In this document: positions 1 through 12,725 of the stretch, in pieces
Layout: each line of letters starts with the position of its first letter
Numbering within the stretch: position 1 is the first letter of the stretch
NCBI GenBank assembly: GCA_030063045.1
Contig: JAQSEB010000078.1
Location: 192,001 to 256,000 of the forward strand
DNA length: 64,000 nucleotides
Reading direction: 5' to 3'
From: Pratylenchus scribneri
Lineage: Eukaryota > Nematoda > Chromadorea > Rhabditida > Pratylenchidae
Position numbers and translations under genes: made by a program
The notes under the pieces: model-generated
What the model saw: only the letters and a program-made list of their open reading frames with translations
Told to the model about the DNA's origin: nothing
Database searches by the model: none

Positions 1-3000
1 TAGGCTAAAAAAATTTATTTTAGGGTCGATTAATTAATTTCTTTAGGGAATAAGAATCTTATTAGGCTAAAAAAATTTATTTTAGGGTCAATTAATTAAT
101 TTTTTTAGGGAATAAGAATCTTATTAGGCTAAAAAAATTTATTTTAGGGTCGATTAATTAATTTCTTTAGGGAATAAGAATCTTATTAGGCTAAAAAAAA
201 TTATTTTAGGGTCGATTAATTAATTTCTTTAGGGAATAAGAATCTTATTAGGCTAAAAAAATTTATTTTAGGGTCGATTAATTAATTTCTTTAGGGAATA
301 AGAATCTTATTAGGCTAAAAAAATTTATTTTAGGGTCGATTAATTAATTTCTTTAGGGAATAAGAATCTTATTAGGCTAAAAAAATTTATTTTAGGGTCA
401 ATTAATTAATTTCTTTAGGGAATAAGAATCTTATTAGGCTAAAAAAATTTATTTTAGGGTCAATTAATTAATTTCTTTAGGGAATAAGAATCTTATTAGG
501 CTAAAAAAATTTATTTTAGGGTCAATTAATTAATTTCTTTAGGGAATAAGAATCTTATTAGGCTAAAAAAATTTATTTTAGAGTCGATTAATTAATTTCT
601 TTAGGGAATAAGAATCTTATTAGGCTAAAAAAATTTATTTTAGAGTCAATTAATTAATTTCTTTAGGGAATAAGAATCTTATTAGGCTAAAAAAATTTAT
701 TTTAGGGTCAATTAATTAATTTCTTTAGGGAATAAGAATCTTATTAGGCTAAAAAAATTTATTTTAGGGTCGATTAATTAATTTCTTTAGGGAATAAGAA
801 TTTTATTAGGCTAAAAAAATTTATTTTAGAGTCGATTAATTAATTTCTTTAGGGAATAAGAATCTTATTAGGCTAAAAAAATTTATTTTAGGGTCAATTA
901 ATTAATTTCTTTAGGGAATAAGAATCTTATTAGGCTAAAAAAATTTATTTTAGGGTCAATTAATTAATTTCTTTAGGGAATAAGAATCTTATCCAGGCTA
1001 AAAAAATTTATTTTAGGGTCAATTAATTAATTTCTTTAGGGAATAAGAATCTTATTAGGCTAAAAAAATTTATTTTAGTGTCGATTAATTAATTTCTTTA
1101 GGGAATAAGAATCTTATCTAGGCTAAAAAAATTTATTTTAGTGTCGATTAATTAATTTCTTTAGGGAATAAGAATCTTATTAGGCTAAAAAAATTTATTT
1201 TAGGGTCGATTAATTAATTTCTTTAGGGAATAAGAATTTTATTAGGCTAAAAAAATTTATTTTAGGGTCGATTAATTAATTTATTTAGGGAATAAGAATC
1301 TTATTAGGCTAAAAAAATTTATTTTAGGGTCAATTAATTAATTTCTTTAGGGAATAAGAATCTTATTAGGCTAAAAAAATTTATTTTAGGGTCGATTAAT
1401 TAATTTCTTTAGGGAATAAGAATCTTATTAGGCTAAAAAAATTTATTTTAGTGTCGATTAATTAATTTCTTTAGGGAATAAGAATCTTATTAGGCTAAAA
1501 AAATTTATTTTAGGGTCAATTAATTAATTTCTTTAGGGAATAAGAATCTTATTAGGCTAAAAAAATTTATTTTAGGGTCAATTAATTAATTTCTTTAGGG
1601 AATAAGAATCTTATCTAGGCTAAAAAAATTTATTTTAGGGTCAATTAATTAATTTCTTTAGGGAATAAGAATCTTATTAGGCTAAAAAAATTTATTTTAG
1701 TGTCGATTAATTAATTTCTTTAGGGAATAAGAATCTTATCTAGGCTAAAAAAATTTATTTTAGTGTCGATTAATTAATTTCTTTAGGGAATAAGAATCTT
1801 ATTAGGCTAAAAAAATTTATTTTAGGGTCGATTAATTAATTTCTTTAGGGAATAAGAATTTTATTAGGCTAAAAAAATTTATTTTAGGGTCGATTAATTA
1901 ATTTATTTAGGGAATAAGAATCTTATTAGGCTAAAAAAATTTATTTTAGGGTCAATTAATTAATTTCTTTAGGGAATAAGAATCTTATTAGGCTAAAATT
2001 TATTTTAGGGTCGATTAATTAATTTCTTTAGGGAATAAGAATCTTATTAGGCTAAAAAAATTTATTTTAGTGTCGATTAATTAATTTCTTTAGGGAATAA
2101 GAATTTTATTAGGCTAAAAAAATTTATTTTAGGGTCGATTAATTAATTTCTTTAGGGAATAAGAATCTTATTAGGCTAAAAAAATTTATTTTAGGGTCAA
2201 TTAATTAATTTTTTTAGGGAATAAGAATCTTATTAGGCTAAAAAAATTTATTTTAGGGTCGATTAATTAATTTCTTTAGGGAATAAGAATCTTATTAGGC
2301 TAAAAAAATTTATTTTAGGGTCGATTAATTAATTTCTTTAGGGAATAAGAATCTTATTAGGCTAAAAAAAATTATTTTAGGGTCGATTAATTAATTTCTT
2401 TAGGGAATAAGAATCTTATTAGGCTAAAAAAATTTATTTTAGGGTCGATTAATTAATTTCTTTAGGGAATAAGAATCTTATTAGGCTAAAAAAATTTATT
2501 TTAGGGTCAATTAATTAATTTTTTTAGGGAATAAGAATCTTATTAGGCTAAAAAAAATTATTTTAGGGTCGATTAATTAATTTCTTTAGGGAATAAGAAT
2601 CTTATTAGGCTAAAAAAATTTATTTTAGGGTCGATTAATTAATTTCTTTAGGGAATAAGAATCTTATTAGGCTAAAAAAATTTATTTTAGGGTCGATTAA
2701 TTAATTTCTTTAGGGAATAAGAATCTTATTAGGCTAAAAAAATTTATTTTAGGGTCAATTAATTAATTTCTTTAGGGAATAAGAATCTTATTAGGCTAAA
2801 AAAATTTATTTTAGGGTCAATTAATTAATTTCTTTAGGGAATAAGAATCTTATTAGGCTAAAAAAATTTATTTTAGGGTCAATTAATTAATTTCTTTAGG
2901 GAATAAGAATCTTATTAGGCTAAAAAAATTTATTTTAGAGTCGATTAATTAATTTCTTTAGGGAATAAGAATCTTATTAGGCTAAAAAAATTTATTTTAG

Positions 3001-6000
3001 AGTCAATTAATTAATTTCTTTAGGGAATAAGAATCTTATTAGGCTAAAAAAATTTATTTTAGGGTCAATTAATTAATTTCTTTAGGGAATAAGAATCTTA
3101 TTAGGCTAAAAAAATTTATTTTAGGGTCGATTAATTAATTTCTTTAGGGAATAAGAATTTTATTAGGCTAAAAAAATTTATTTTAGAGTCGATTAATTAA
3201 TTTCTTTAGGGAATAAGAATCTTATTAGGCTAAAAAAATTTATTTTAGGGTCAATTAATTAATTTCTTTAGGGAATAAGAATCTTATTAGGCTAAAAAAA
3301 TTTATTTTAGGGTCAATTAATTAATTTCTTTAGGGAATAAGAATCTTATCCAGGCTAAAAAAATTTATTTTAGGGTCAATTAATTAATTTCTTTAGGGAA
3401 TAAGAATCTTATTAGGCTAAAAAAATTTATTTTAGTGTCGATTAATTAATTTCTTTAGGGAATAAGAATCTTATCTAGGCTAAAAAAATTTATTTTAGTG
3501 TCGATTAATTAATTTCTTTAGGGAATAAGAATCTTATTAGGCTAAAAAAATTTATTTTAGGGTCGATTAATTAATTTCTTTAGGGAATAAGAATTTTATT
3601 AGGCTAAAAAAATTTATTTTAGGGTCGATTAATTAATTTATTTAGGGAATAAGAATCTTATTAGGCTAAAAAAATTTATTTTAGGGTCAATTAATTAATT
3701 TCTTTAGGGAATAAGAATCTTATTAGGCTAAAAAAATTTATTTTAGGGTCGATTAATTAATTTCTTTAGGGAATAAGAATCTTATTAGGCTAAAAAAATT
3801 TATTTTAGTGTCGATTAATTAATTTCTTTAGGGAATAAGAATCTTATTAGGCTAAAAAAATTTATTTTAGGGTCGATTAATTAATTTCTTTAGGGAATAA
3901 GAATCTTATTAGGCTAAAAAAATTTATTTTAGGGTCAATTAATTAATTTTTTTAGGGAATAAGAATCTTATTAGGCTAAAAAAATTTATTTTAGGGTCGA
4001 TTAATTAATTTCTTTAGGGAATAAGAATCTTATTAGGCTAAAAAAAATTATTTTAGGGTCGATTAATTAATTTCTTTAGGGAATAAGAATCTTATTAGGC
4101 TAAAAAAATTTATTTTAGGGTCGATTAATTAATTTCTTTAGGGAATAAGAATCTTATTAGGCTAAAAAAATTTATTTTAGGGTCGATTAATTAATTTCTT
4201 TAGGGAATAAGAATCTTATTAGGCTAAAAAAATTTATTTTAGGGTCAATTAATTAATTTCTTTAGGGAATAAGAATCTTATTAGGCTAAAAAAATTTATT
4301 TTAGGGTCAATTAATTAATTTCTTTAGGGAATAAGAATCTTATTAGGCTAAAAAAATTTATTTTAGGGTCAATTAATTAATTTCTTTAGGGAATAAGAAT
4401 CTTATTAGGCTAAAAAAATTTATTGAGTCGATTAATTAATTTCTTTAGGGAATAAGAATCTTATTAGGCTAAAAAAATTTATTTTAGAGTCAATTAATTA
4501 ATTTCTTTAGGGAATAAGAATCTTATTAGGCTAAAAAAATTTATTTTAGGGTCAATTAATTAATTTCTTTAGGGAATAAGAATCTTATTAGGCTAAAAAA
4601 ATTTATTTTAGGGTCAATTAATTAATTTCTTTAGGGAATAAGAATCTTATTAGGCTAAAAAAATTTATTTTAGGGTCAATTAATTAATTTCTTTAGGGAA
4701 TAAGAATCTTATTAGGCTAAAAAAATTTATTTTAGGGTCAATTAATTAATTTCTTTAGGGAATAAGAATCTTATTAGGCTAAAAAAATTTATTTTAGGGT
4801 CGATTAATTAATTTCTTTAGGGAATAAGAATCTTATTAGGCTAAAAAAATTTATTTTAGTGTCGATTAATTAATTTCTTTAGGGAATAAGAATTTTATTA
4901 GGCTAAAAAAATTTATTTTAGAGTCGATTAATTAATTTCTTTAGGGAATAAGAATCTTATTAGGCTAAAAAAATTTATTTTAGGGTCAATTAATTAATTT
5001 CTTTAGGGAATAAGAATCTTATTAGGCTAAAAAAATTTATTTTAGGGTCAATTAATTAATTTCTTTAGGGAATAAGAATCTTATCCAGGCTAAAAAAATT
5101 TATTTTAGGGTCAATTAATTAATTTCTTTAGGGAATAAGAATCTTATTAGGCTAAAAAAATTTATTTTAGTGTCGATTAATTAATTTCTTTAGGGAATAA
5201 GAATCTTATCTAGGCTAAAAAAATTTATTTTAGTGTCGATTAATTAATTTCTTTAGGGAATAAGAATCTTATTAGGCTAAAAAAATTTATTTTAGGGTCG
5301 ATTAATTAATTTCTTTAGGGAATAAGAATTTTATTAGGCTAAAAAAATTTATTTTAGGGTCGATTAATTAATTTATTTAGGGAATAAGAATCTTATTAGG
5401 CTAAAAAAATTTATTTTAGGGTCAATTAATTAATTTCTTTAGGGAATAAGAATCTTATTAGGCTAAAAAAATTTATTTTAGGGTCGATTAATTAATTTCT
5501 TTAGGGAATAAGAATCTTATTAGGCTAAAAAAATTTATTTTAGGGTCAATTAATTAATTTCTTTAGGGAATAAGAATCTTATTAGGCTAAAAAAATTTAT
5601 TTTAGGGTCAATTAATTAATTTCTTTAGGGAATAAGAATCTTATCTAGGCTAAAAAAATTTATTTTAGGGTCAATTAATTAATTTCTTTAGGGAATAAGA
5701 ATCTTATTAGGCTAAAAAAATTTATTTTAGTGTCGATTAATTAATTTCTTTAGGGAATAAGAATCTTATCTAGGCTAAAAAAATTTATTTTAGTGTCGAT
5801 TAATTAATTTCTTTAGGGAATAAGAATCTTATTAGGCTAAAAAAATTTATTTTAGGGTCGATTAATTAATTTCTTTAGGGAATAAGAATTTTATTAGGCT
5901 AAAAAAATTTATTTTAGGGTCGATTAATTAATTTATTTAGGGAATAAGAATCTTATTAGGCTAAAAAAATTTATTTTAGGGTCAATTAATTAATTTTTTT

Positions 6001-9000
6001 AGGGAATAAGAATCTTATTAGGCTAAAAAAATTTATTTTAGGGTCGATTAATTAATTTCTTTAGGGAATAAGAATCTTATTAGGCTAAAAAAAATTATTT
6101 TAGGGTCGATTAATTAATTTCTTTAGGGAATAAGAATCTTATTAGGCTAAAAAAATTTATTTTAGGGTCGATTAATTAATTTCTTTAGGGAATAAGAATC
6201 TTATTAGGCTAAAAAAATTTATTTTAGGGTCGATTAATTAATTTCTTTAGGGAATAAGAATCTTATTAGGCTAAAAAAATTTATTTTAGGGTCAATTAAT
6301 TAATTTCTTTAGGGAATAAGAATCTTATTAGGCTAAAAAAATTTATTTTAGGGTCAATTAATTAATTTCTTTAGGGAATAAGAATCTTATTAGGCTAAAA
6401 AAATTTATTTTAGGGTCAATTAATTAATTTCTTTAGGGAATAAGAATCTTATTAGGCTAAAAAAATTTATTTTAGAGTCGATTAATTAATTTCTTTAGGG
6501 AATAAGAATCTTATTAGGCTAAAAAAATTTATTTTAGAGTCAATTAATTAATTTCTTTAGGGAATAAGAATCTTATTAGGCTAAAAAAATTTATTTTAGG
6601 GTCAATTAATTAATTTCTTTAGGGAATAAGAATTTTATTAGGCTAAAAAAATTTATTTTAGGGTCGATTAATTAATTTCTTTAGGGAATAAGAATTTTAT
6701 TAGGCTAAAAAAATTTATTTTAGAGTCGATTAATTAATTTCTTTAGGGAATAAGAATCTTATTAGGCTAAAAAAATTTATTTTAGGGTCAATTAATTAAT
6801 TTCTTTAGGGAATAAGAATCTTATTAGGCTAAAAAAATTTATTTTAGGGTCAATTAATTAATTTCTTTAGGGAATAAGAATCTTATCTAGGCTAAAAAAA
6901 TTTATTTTAGGGTCAATTAATTAATTTCTTTAGGGAATAAGAATCTTATTAGGCTAAAAAAATTTATTTTAGTGTCGATTAATTAATTTCTTTAGGGAAT
7001 AAGAATCTTATCTAGGCTAAAAAAATTTATTTTAGTGTCGATTAATTAATTTCTTTAGGGAATAAGAATCTTATTAGGCTAAAAAAATTTATTTTAGGGT
7101 CGATTAATTAATTTCTTTAGGGAATAAGAATTTTATTAGGCTAAAAAAATTTATTTTAGGGTCGATTAATTAATTTATTTAGGGAATAAGAATCTTATTA
7201 GGCTAAAAAAATTTATTTTAGGGTCAATTAATTAATTTCTTTAGGGAATAAGAATCTTATTAGGCTAAAAAAATTTATTTTAGGGTCGATTAATTAATTT
7301 CTTTAGGGAATAAGAATCTTATTAGGCTAAAAAAATTTATTTTAGTGTCGATTAATTAATTTCTTTAGGGAATAAGAATCTTATTAGGCTAAAAAAATTT
7401 ATTTTAGGGTCGATTAATTAATTTCTTTAGGGAATAAGAATCTTATTAGGCTAAAAAAATTTATTTTAGGGTCAATTAATTAATTTTTTTAGGGAATAAG
7501 AATCTTATTAGGCTAAAAAAATTTATTTTAGGGTCGATTAATTAATTTCTTTAGGGAATAAGAATCTTATTAGGCTAAAAAAATTTATTTTAGGGTCAAT
7601 TAATTAATTTCTTTAGGGAATAAGAATCTTATTAGGCTAAAAAAATTTATTTTAGGGTCAATTAATTAATTTCTTTAGGGAATAAGAATCTTATTAGGCT
7701 AAAAAAAATTATTTTAGTGTCGATTAATTAATTTCTTTAGGGAATAAGAATCTTATTAGGCTAAAAAAATTTATTTTAGGGTCGATTAATTAATTTCTTT
7801 AGGGAATAAGAATCTTGTTAGGCTAAAAAAATTTATTTTAGGGTCGATTAATTAATTTCTTTAGGGAATAAGAATCTTATTAGGCTAAAAAAAATTATTT
7901 TAGTGTCGATTAATTAATTTCTTTAGGGAATAAGAATCTTATTAGGCTAAAAAAATTTATTTTAGGGTCGATTAATTAATTTCTTTAGGGAATAAGAATC
8001 TTATTAGGCTAAAAAAATTTATTTTAGGGTCGATTAATTAATTTCTTTAGGGAATAAGAATCTTATTAGGCTAAAAAAATTTATTTTAGGGTCAATTAAT
8101 TAATTTCTTTAGGGAATAAGAATCTTATTAGGCTAAAAAAATTTATTTTAGGGTCAATTAATTAATTTCTTTAGGGAATAAGAATCTTATTAGGCTAAAA
8201 AAATTTATTTTAGGGTCAATTAATTAATTTCTTTAGGGAATAAGAATCTTATCTAGGCTAAAAAAATTTATTTTAGGGTCAATTAATTAATTTCTTTAGG
8301 GAATAAGAATCTTATTAGGCTAAAAAAATTTATTTTAGTGTCGATTAATTAATTTCTTTAGGGAATAAGAATCTTATCTAGGCTAAAAAAATTTATTTTA
8401 GTGTCGATTAATTAATTTCTTTAGGGAATAAGAATCTTATTAGGCTAAAAAAATTTATTTTAGGGTCGATTAATTAATTTCTTTAGGGAATAAGAATTTT
8501 ATTAGGCTAAAAAAATTTATTTTAGGGTCGATTAATTAATTTATTTAGGGAATAAGAATCTTATTAGGCTAAAAAAATTTATTTTAGGGTCAATTAATTA
8601 ATTTCTTTAGGGAATAAGAATCTTATTAGGCTAAAATTTATTTTAGGGTCGATTAATTAATTTCTTTAGGGAATAAGAATCTTATTAGGCTAAAAAAATT
8701 TATTTTAGTGTCGATTAATTAATTTCTTTAGGGAATAAGAATTTTATTAGGCTAAAAAAATTTATTTTAGGGTCGATTAATTAATTTCTTTAGGGAATAA
8801 GAATCTTATTAGGCTAAAAAAAATTATTTTAGGGTCGATTAATTAATTTCTTTAGGGAATAAGAATCTTATTAGGCTAAAAAAATTTATTTTAGGGTCGA
8901 TTAATTAATTTCTTTAGGGAATAAGAATCTTATTAGGCTAAAAAAATTTATTTTAGGGTCGATTAATTAATTTCTTTAGGGAATAAGAATCTTATTAGGC

Positions 9001-12000
9001 TAAAAAAATTTATTTTAGGGTCAATTAATTAATTTCTTTAGGGAATAAGAATCTTATTAGGCTAAAAAAATTTATTTTAGGGTCAATTAATTAATTTCTT
9101 TAGGGAATAAGAATCTTATTAGGCTAAAAAAATTTATTTTAGGGTCAATTAATTAATTTCTTTAGGGAATAAGAATCTTATTAGGCTAAAAAAATTTATT
9201 TTAGAGTCGATTAATTAATTTCTTTAGGGAATAAGAATCTTATTAGGCTAAAAAAATTTATTTTAGAGTCAATTAATTAATTTCTTTAGGGAATAAGAAT
9301 CTTATTAGGCTAAAAAAATTTATTTTAGGGTCAATTAATTAATTTCTTTAGGGAATAAGAATCTTATTAGGCTAAAAAAATTTATTTTAGGGTCGATTAA
9401 TTAATTTCTTTAGGGAATAAGAATTTTATTAGGCTAAAAAAATTTATTTTAGAGTCGATTAATTAATTTCTTTAGGGAATAAGAATCTTATTAGGCTAAA
9501 AAAATTTATTTTAGGGTCAATTAATTAATTTCTTTAGGGAATAAGAATCTTATTAGGCTAAAAAAATTTATTTTAGGGTCAATTAATTAATTTCTTTAGG
9601 GAATAAGAATCTTATCCAGGCTAAAAAAATTTATTTTAGGGTCAATTAATTAATTTCTTTAGGGAATAAGAATCTTATTAGGCTAAAAAAATTTATTTTA
9701 GTGTCGATTAATTAATTTCTTTAGGGAATAAGAATCTTATCTAGGCTAAAAAAATTTATTTTAGTGTCGATTAATTAATTTCTTTAGGGAATAAGAATCT
9801 TATTAGGCTAAAAAAATTTATTTTAGGGTCGATTAATTAATTTCTTTAGGGAATAAGAATTTTATTAGGCTAAAAAAATTTATTTTAGGGTCGATTAATT
9901 AATTTATTTAGGGAATAAGAATCTTATTAGGCTAAAAAAATTTATTTTAGGGTCAATTAATTAATTTCTTTAGGGAATAAGAATCTTATTAGGCTAAAAA
10001 AATTTATTTTAGGGTCGATTAATTAATTTCTTTAGGGAATAAGAATCTTATTAGGCTAAAAAAATTTATTTTAGTGTCGATTAATTAATTTCTTTAGGGA
10101 ATAAGAATCTTATTAGGCTAAAAAAATTTATTTTAGGGTCGATTAATTAATTTCTTTAGGGAATAAGAATCTTATTAGGCTAAAAAAATTTATTTTAGGG
10201 TCAATTAATTAATTTTTTTAGGGAATAAGAATCTTATTAGGCTAAAAAAATTTATTTTAGGGTCGATTAATTAATTTCTTTAGGGAATAAGAATCTTATT
10301 AGGCTAAAAAAAATTATTTTAGGGTCGATTAATTAATTTCTTTAGGGAATAAGAATCTTATTAGGCTAAAAAAATTTATTTTAGGGTCGATTAATTAATT
10401 TCTTTAGGGAATAAGAATCTTATTAGGCTAAAAAAATTTATTTTAGGGTCGATTAATTAATTTCTTTAGGGAATAAGAATCTTATTAGGCTAAAAAAATT
10501 TATTTTAGGGTCAATTAATTAATTTCTTTAGGGAATAAGAATCTTATTAGGCTAAAAAAATTTATTTTAGGGTCAATTAATTAATTTCTTTAGGGAATAA
10601 GAATCTTATTAGGCTAAAAAAATTTATTTTAGGGTCAATTAATTAATTTCTTTAGGGAATAAGAATCTTATTAGGCTAAAAAAATTTATTGAGTCGATTA
10701 ATTAATTTCTTTAGGGAATAAGAATCTTATTAGGCTAAAAAAATTTATTTTAGAGTCAATTAATTAATTTCTTTAGGGAATAAGAATCTTATTAGGCTAA
10801 AAAAATTTATTTTAGGGTCAATTAATTAATTTCTTTAGGGAATAAGAATCTTATTAGGCTAAAAAAATTTATTTTAGGGTCAATTAATTAATTTCTTTAG
10901 GGAATAAGAATCTTATTAGGCTAAAAAAATTTATTTTAGGGTCAATTAATTAATTTCTTTAGGGAATAAGAATCTTATTAGGCTAAAAAAATTTATTTTA
11001 GGGTCAATTAATTAATTTCTTTAGGGAATAAGAATCTTATTAGGCTAAAAAAATTTATTTTAGGGTCGATTAATTAATTTCTTTAGGGAATAAGAATCTT
11101 ATTAGGCTAAAAAAATTTATTTTAGTGTCGATTAATTAATTTCTTTAGGGAATAAGAATTTTATTAGGCTAAAAAAATTTATTTTAGAGTCGATTAATTA
11201 ATTTCTTTAGGGAATAAGAATCTTATTAGGCTAAAAAAATTTATTTTAGGGTCAATTAATTAATTTCTTTAGGGAATAAGAATCTTATTAGGCTAAAAAA
11301 ATTTATTTTAGGGTCAATTAATTAATTTCTTTAGGGAATAAGAATCTTATCCAGGCTAAAAAAATTTATTTTAGGGTCAATTAATTAATTTCTTTAGGGA
11401 ATAAGAATCTTATTAGGCTAAAAAAATTTATTTTAGGGTCAATTAATTAATTTCTTTAGGGAATAAGAATCTTATTAGGCTAAAAAAATTTATTTTAGGG
11501 TCAATTAATTAATTTCTTTAGGGAATAAGAATCTTATTAGGCTAAAAAAATTTATTTTAGGGTCAATTAATTAATTTCTTTAGGGAATAAGAATCTTATT
11601 AGGCTAAAAAAATTTATTGAGTCGATTAATTAATTTCTTTAGGGAATAAGAATCTTATTAGGCTAAAAAAATTTATTTTAGAGTCAATTAATTAATTTCT
11701 TTAGGGAATAAGAATCTTATTAGGCTAAAAAAATTTATTTTAGGGTCAATTAATTAATTTCTTTAGGGAATAAGAATCTTATTAGGCTAAAAAAATTTAT
11801 TTTAGGGTCAATTAATTAATTTCTTTAGGGAATAAGAATCTTATTAGGCTAAAAAAATTTATTTTAGGGTCAATTAATTAATTTCTTTAGGGAATAAGAA
11901 TCTTATTAGGCTAAAAAAATTTATTTTAGGGTCAATTAATTAATTTCTTTAGGGAATAAGAATCTTATTAGGCTAAAAAAATTTATTTTAGGGTCGATTA

Positions 12001-12498
12001 ATTAATTTCTTTAGGGAATAAGAATCTTATTAGGCTAAAAAAATTTATTTTAGTGTCGATTAATTAATTTCTTTAGGGAATAAGAATCTTATTAGGCTAA
12101 AAAAATTTATTTTAGGGTCGATTAATTAATTTCTTTAGGGAATAAGAATCTTATTAGGCTAAAAAAATTTATTTTAGGGTCAATTAATTAATTTTTTTAG
12201 GGAATAAGAATCTTATTAGGCTAAAAAAATTTATTTTAGGGTCGATTAATTAATTTCTTTAGGGAATAAGAATCTTATTAGGCTAAAAAAATTTATTTTA
12301 GTGTCGATTAATTAATTTCTTTAGGGAATAAGAATCTTATTAGGCTAAAAAAATTTATTTTAGGGTCGATTAATTAATTTCTTTAGGGAATAAGAATCTT
12401 ATTAGGCTAAAAAAATTTATTTTAGGGTCAATTAATTAATTTCTTTAGGGAATAAGAATCTTATTAGGCTAAAAAAATTTATTTTAGGGTCGATTAAT
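1..12498 (+). repeat. Satellite A: 62-bp tandem array, about 200 monomers
   Basis: Head-to-tail 62-bp monomers, each starting TAGGCTAAAA, with very little divergence. Variation is concentrated at a few sites: GGGTCG, GGGTCA, GAGTCG, GAGTCA or GTGTCG in the middle; CTTTAGGG, TTTTTAGGG or ATTTAGGG later; and junctions TATTAGG, TATCTAGG (63-bp monomers) or TATCCAGG. Each typical monomer contains TTAGGC once, TTTAGGG once and TTTTAGGG once, a perfect ATTAATTAAT palindrome, and a 15-bp odd-centred dyad AATAAGAATCTTATT next to TTAGGC. Rare length variants help to map blocks: a 3-bp loss at 4421, 10687 and about 11615, and a shortened A-run near 1991 and 8629. No coding frame is present. The left edge is the window edge, so the true array is probably longer. 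Telomeric, subtelomeric or centromeric roles are all possible; sequence alone cannot decide. Confidence 0.97.
47..72 (+). other. Composite box in satellite A (representative copy)
   Basis: GGAA, then the dyad AATAAGAATCTTATT (49-63, perfect around a central A), running into TTAGGCTAAAA (62-72). The dyad and TTAGGC overlap by two bases. The arrangement recurs in nearly every A monomer, always on the plus strand. Variants ending ATCTAGG or ATCCAGG lose the exact TTAGGC, and those with GAATTTTATT break the dyad. The same order of parts occurs on the minus strand of satellite B. Function is unknown; a protein-binding or telomere-derived box is an inference. Confidence 0.7.
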
Positions 12499-12499
12499 C
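12498..12499. other. Abrupt satellite A / satellite B junction
   Basis: The last A monomer breaks off after GGGTCGATTAAT and the first B monomer starts in mid-dyad with CACTGTTCCTGCC. There is no linker, transposon scar or gradient of mixed monomers. The shared TTAGGCTAAAA box is on the plus strand to the left and on the minus strand to the right. A non-homologous or microhomology join, or an inversion breakpoint, would explain it; an assembly join is the other possibility. Confidence 0.85.
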
Positions 12500-12627
12500 A
12501 CTGTTCCTGCCGAGAAATTTCAAAGAAAAATATCATTATGATTTTTTAAAATTCATTTTAACCTAAGGGAACAGTGTTCCTGCCGAGAAATTTCAAAGAA
12601 AAATATCATTATGATTTTTTAAAATCA

Positions 12628-12652
12628 TTTTAGCCTAAGGGAACAGTGTTCC
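12628..12652 (-). other. Composite box in satellite B (representative copy)
   Basis: Read on the minus strand, this is GGAACACTGTTCC (perfect odd-centred 13-bp dyad) followed by CTTAGGCTAAAA. TTAGGCTAAAA is identical over 11 bases to the end of the satellite A box, and both boxes start GGAA. In B the 11-bp core GAACASTGTTC survives in all three main subtypes although the bases around it change. Functional meaning is not known from the sequence. Confidence 0.7.
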
Positions 12653-12711
12653 TGCCGAGAAATTTCAAAGAAAAATATCATTATGATTTTTTAAAATTCA
12701 TTTTAGCCTAA

Positions 12712-12725
12712 CAGAACACTGTTCC
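12712..12725 (-). other. Inverted dyad core of subtype B3 (representative copy)
   Basis: CAGAACACTGTTCC is the exact reverse complement of GGAACAGTGTTCTG, the core seen in subtype B2 (for example 12859-12872). The dyad core therefore occurs in both orientations within an array whose other bases all run the same way. B3 monomers recur throughout all three B segments. Confidence 0.65.

Noticed and set aside
1..62. Position 1 as a true chromosome end
   Set aside because: The array is simply cut by the window edge, and the G-rich strand of A points inward, opposite to a normal left-hand telomere.
1..12498. CRISPR-like array of direct repeats
   Set aside because: The repeats are directly adjacent with no unique spacers, the period is constant and the sequence is eukaryotic satellite.
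12628..12652. Heat-shock element or steroid-receptor element reading of GGAACAGTGTTCC
   Set aside because: Half-site spacing does not fit: heat-shock elements need adjoining 5-bp units, and steroid elements need a 3-bp gap where there is one base here.
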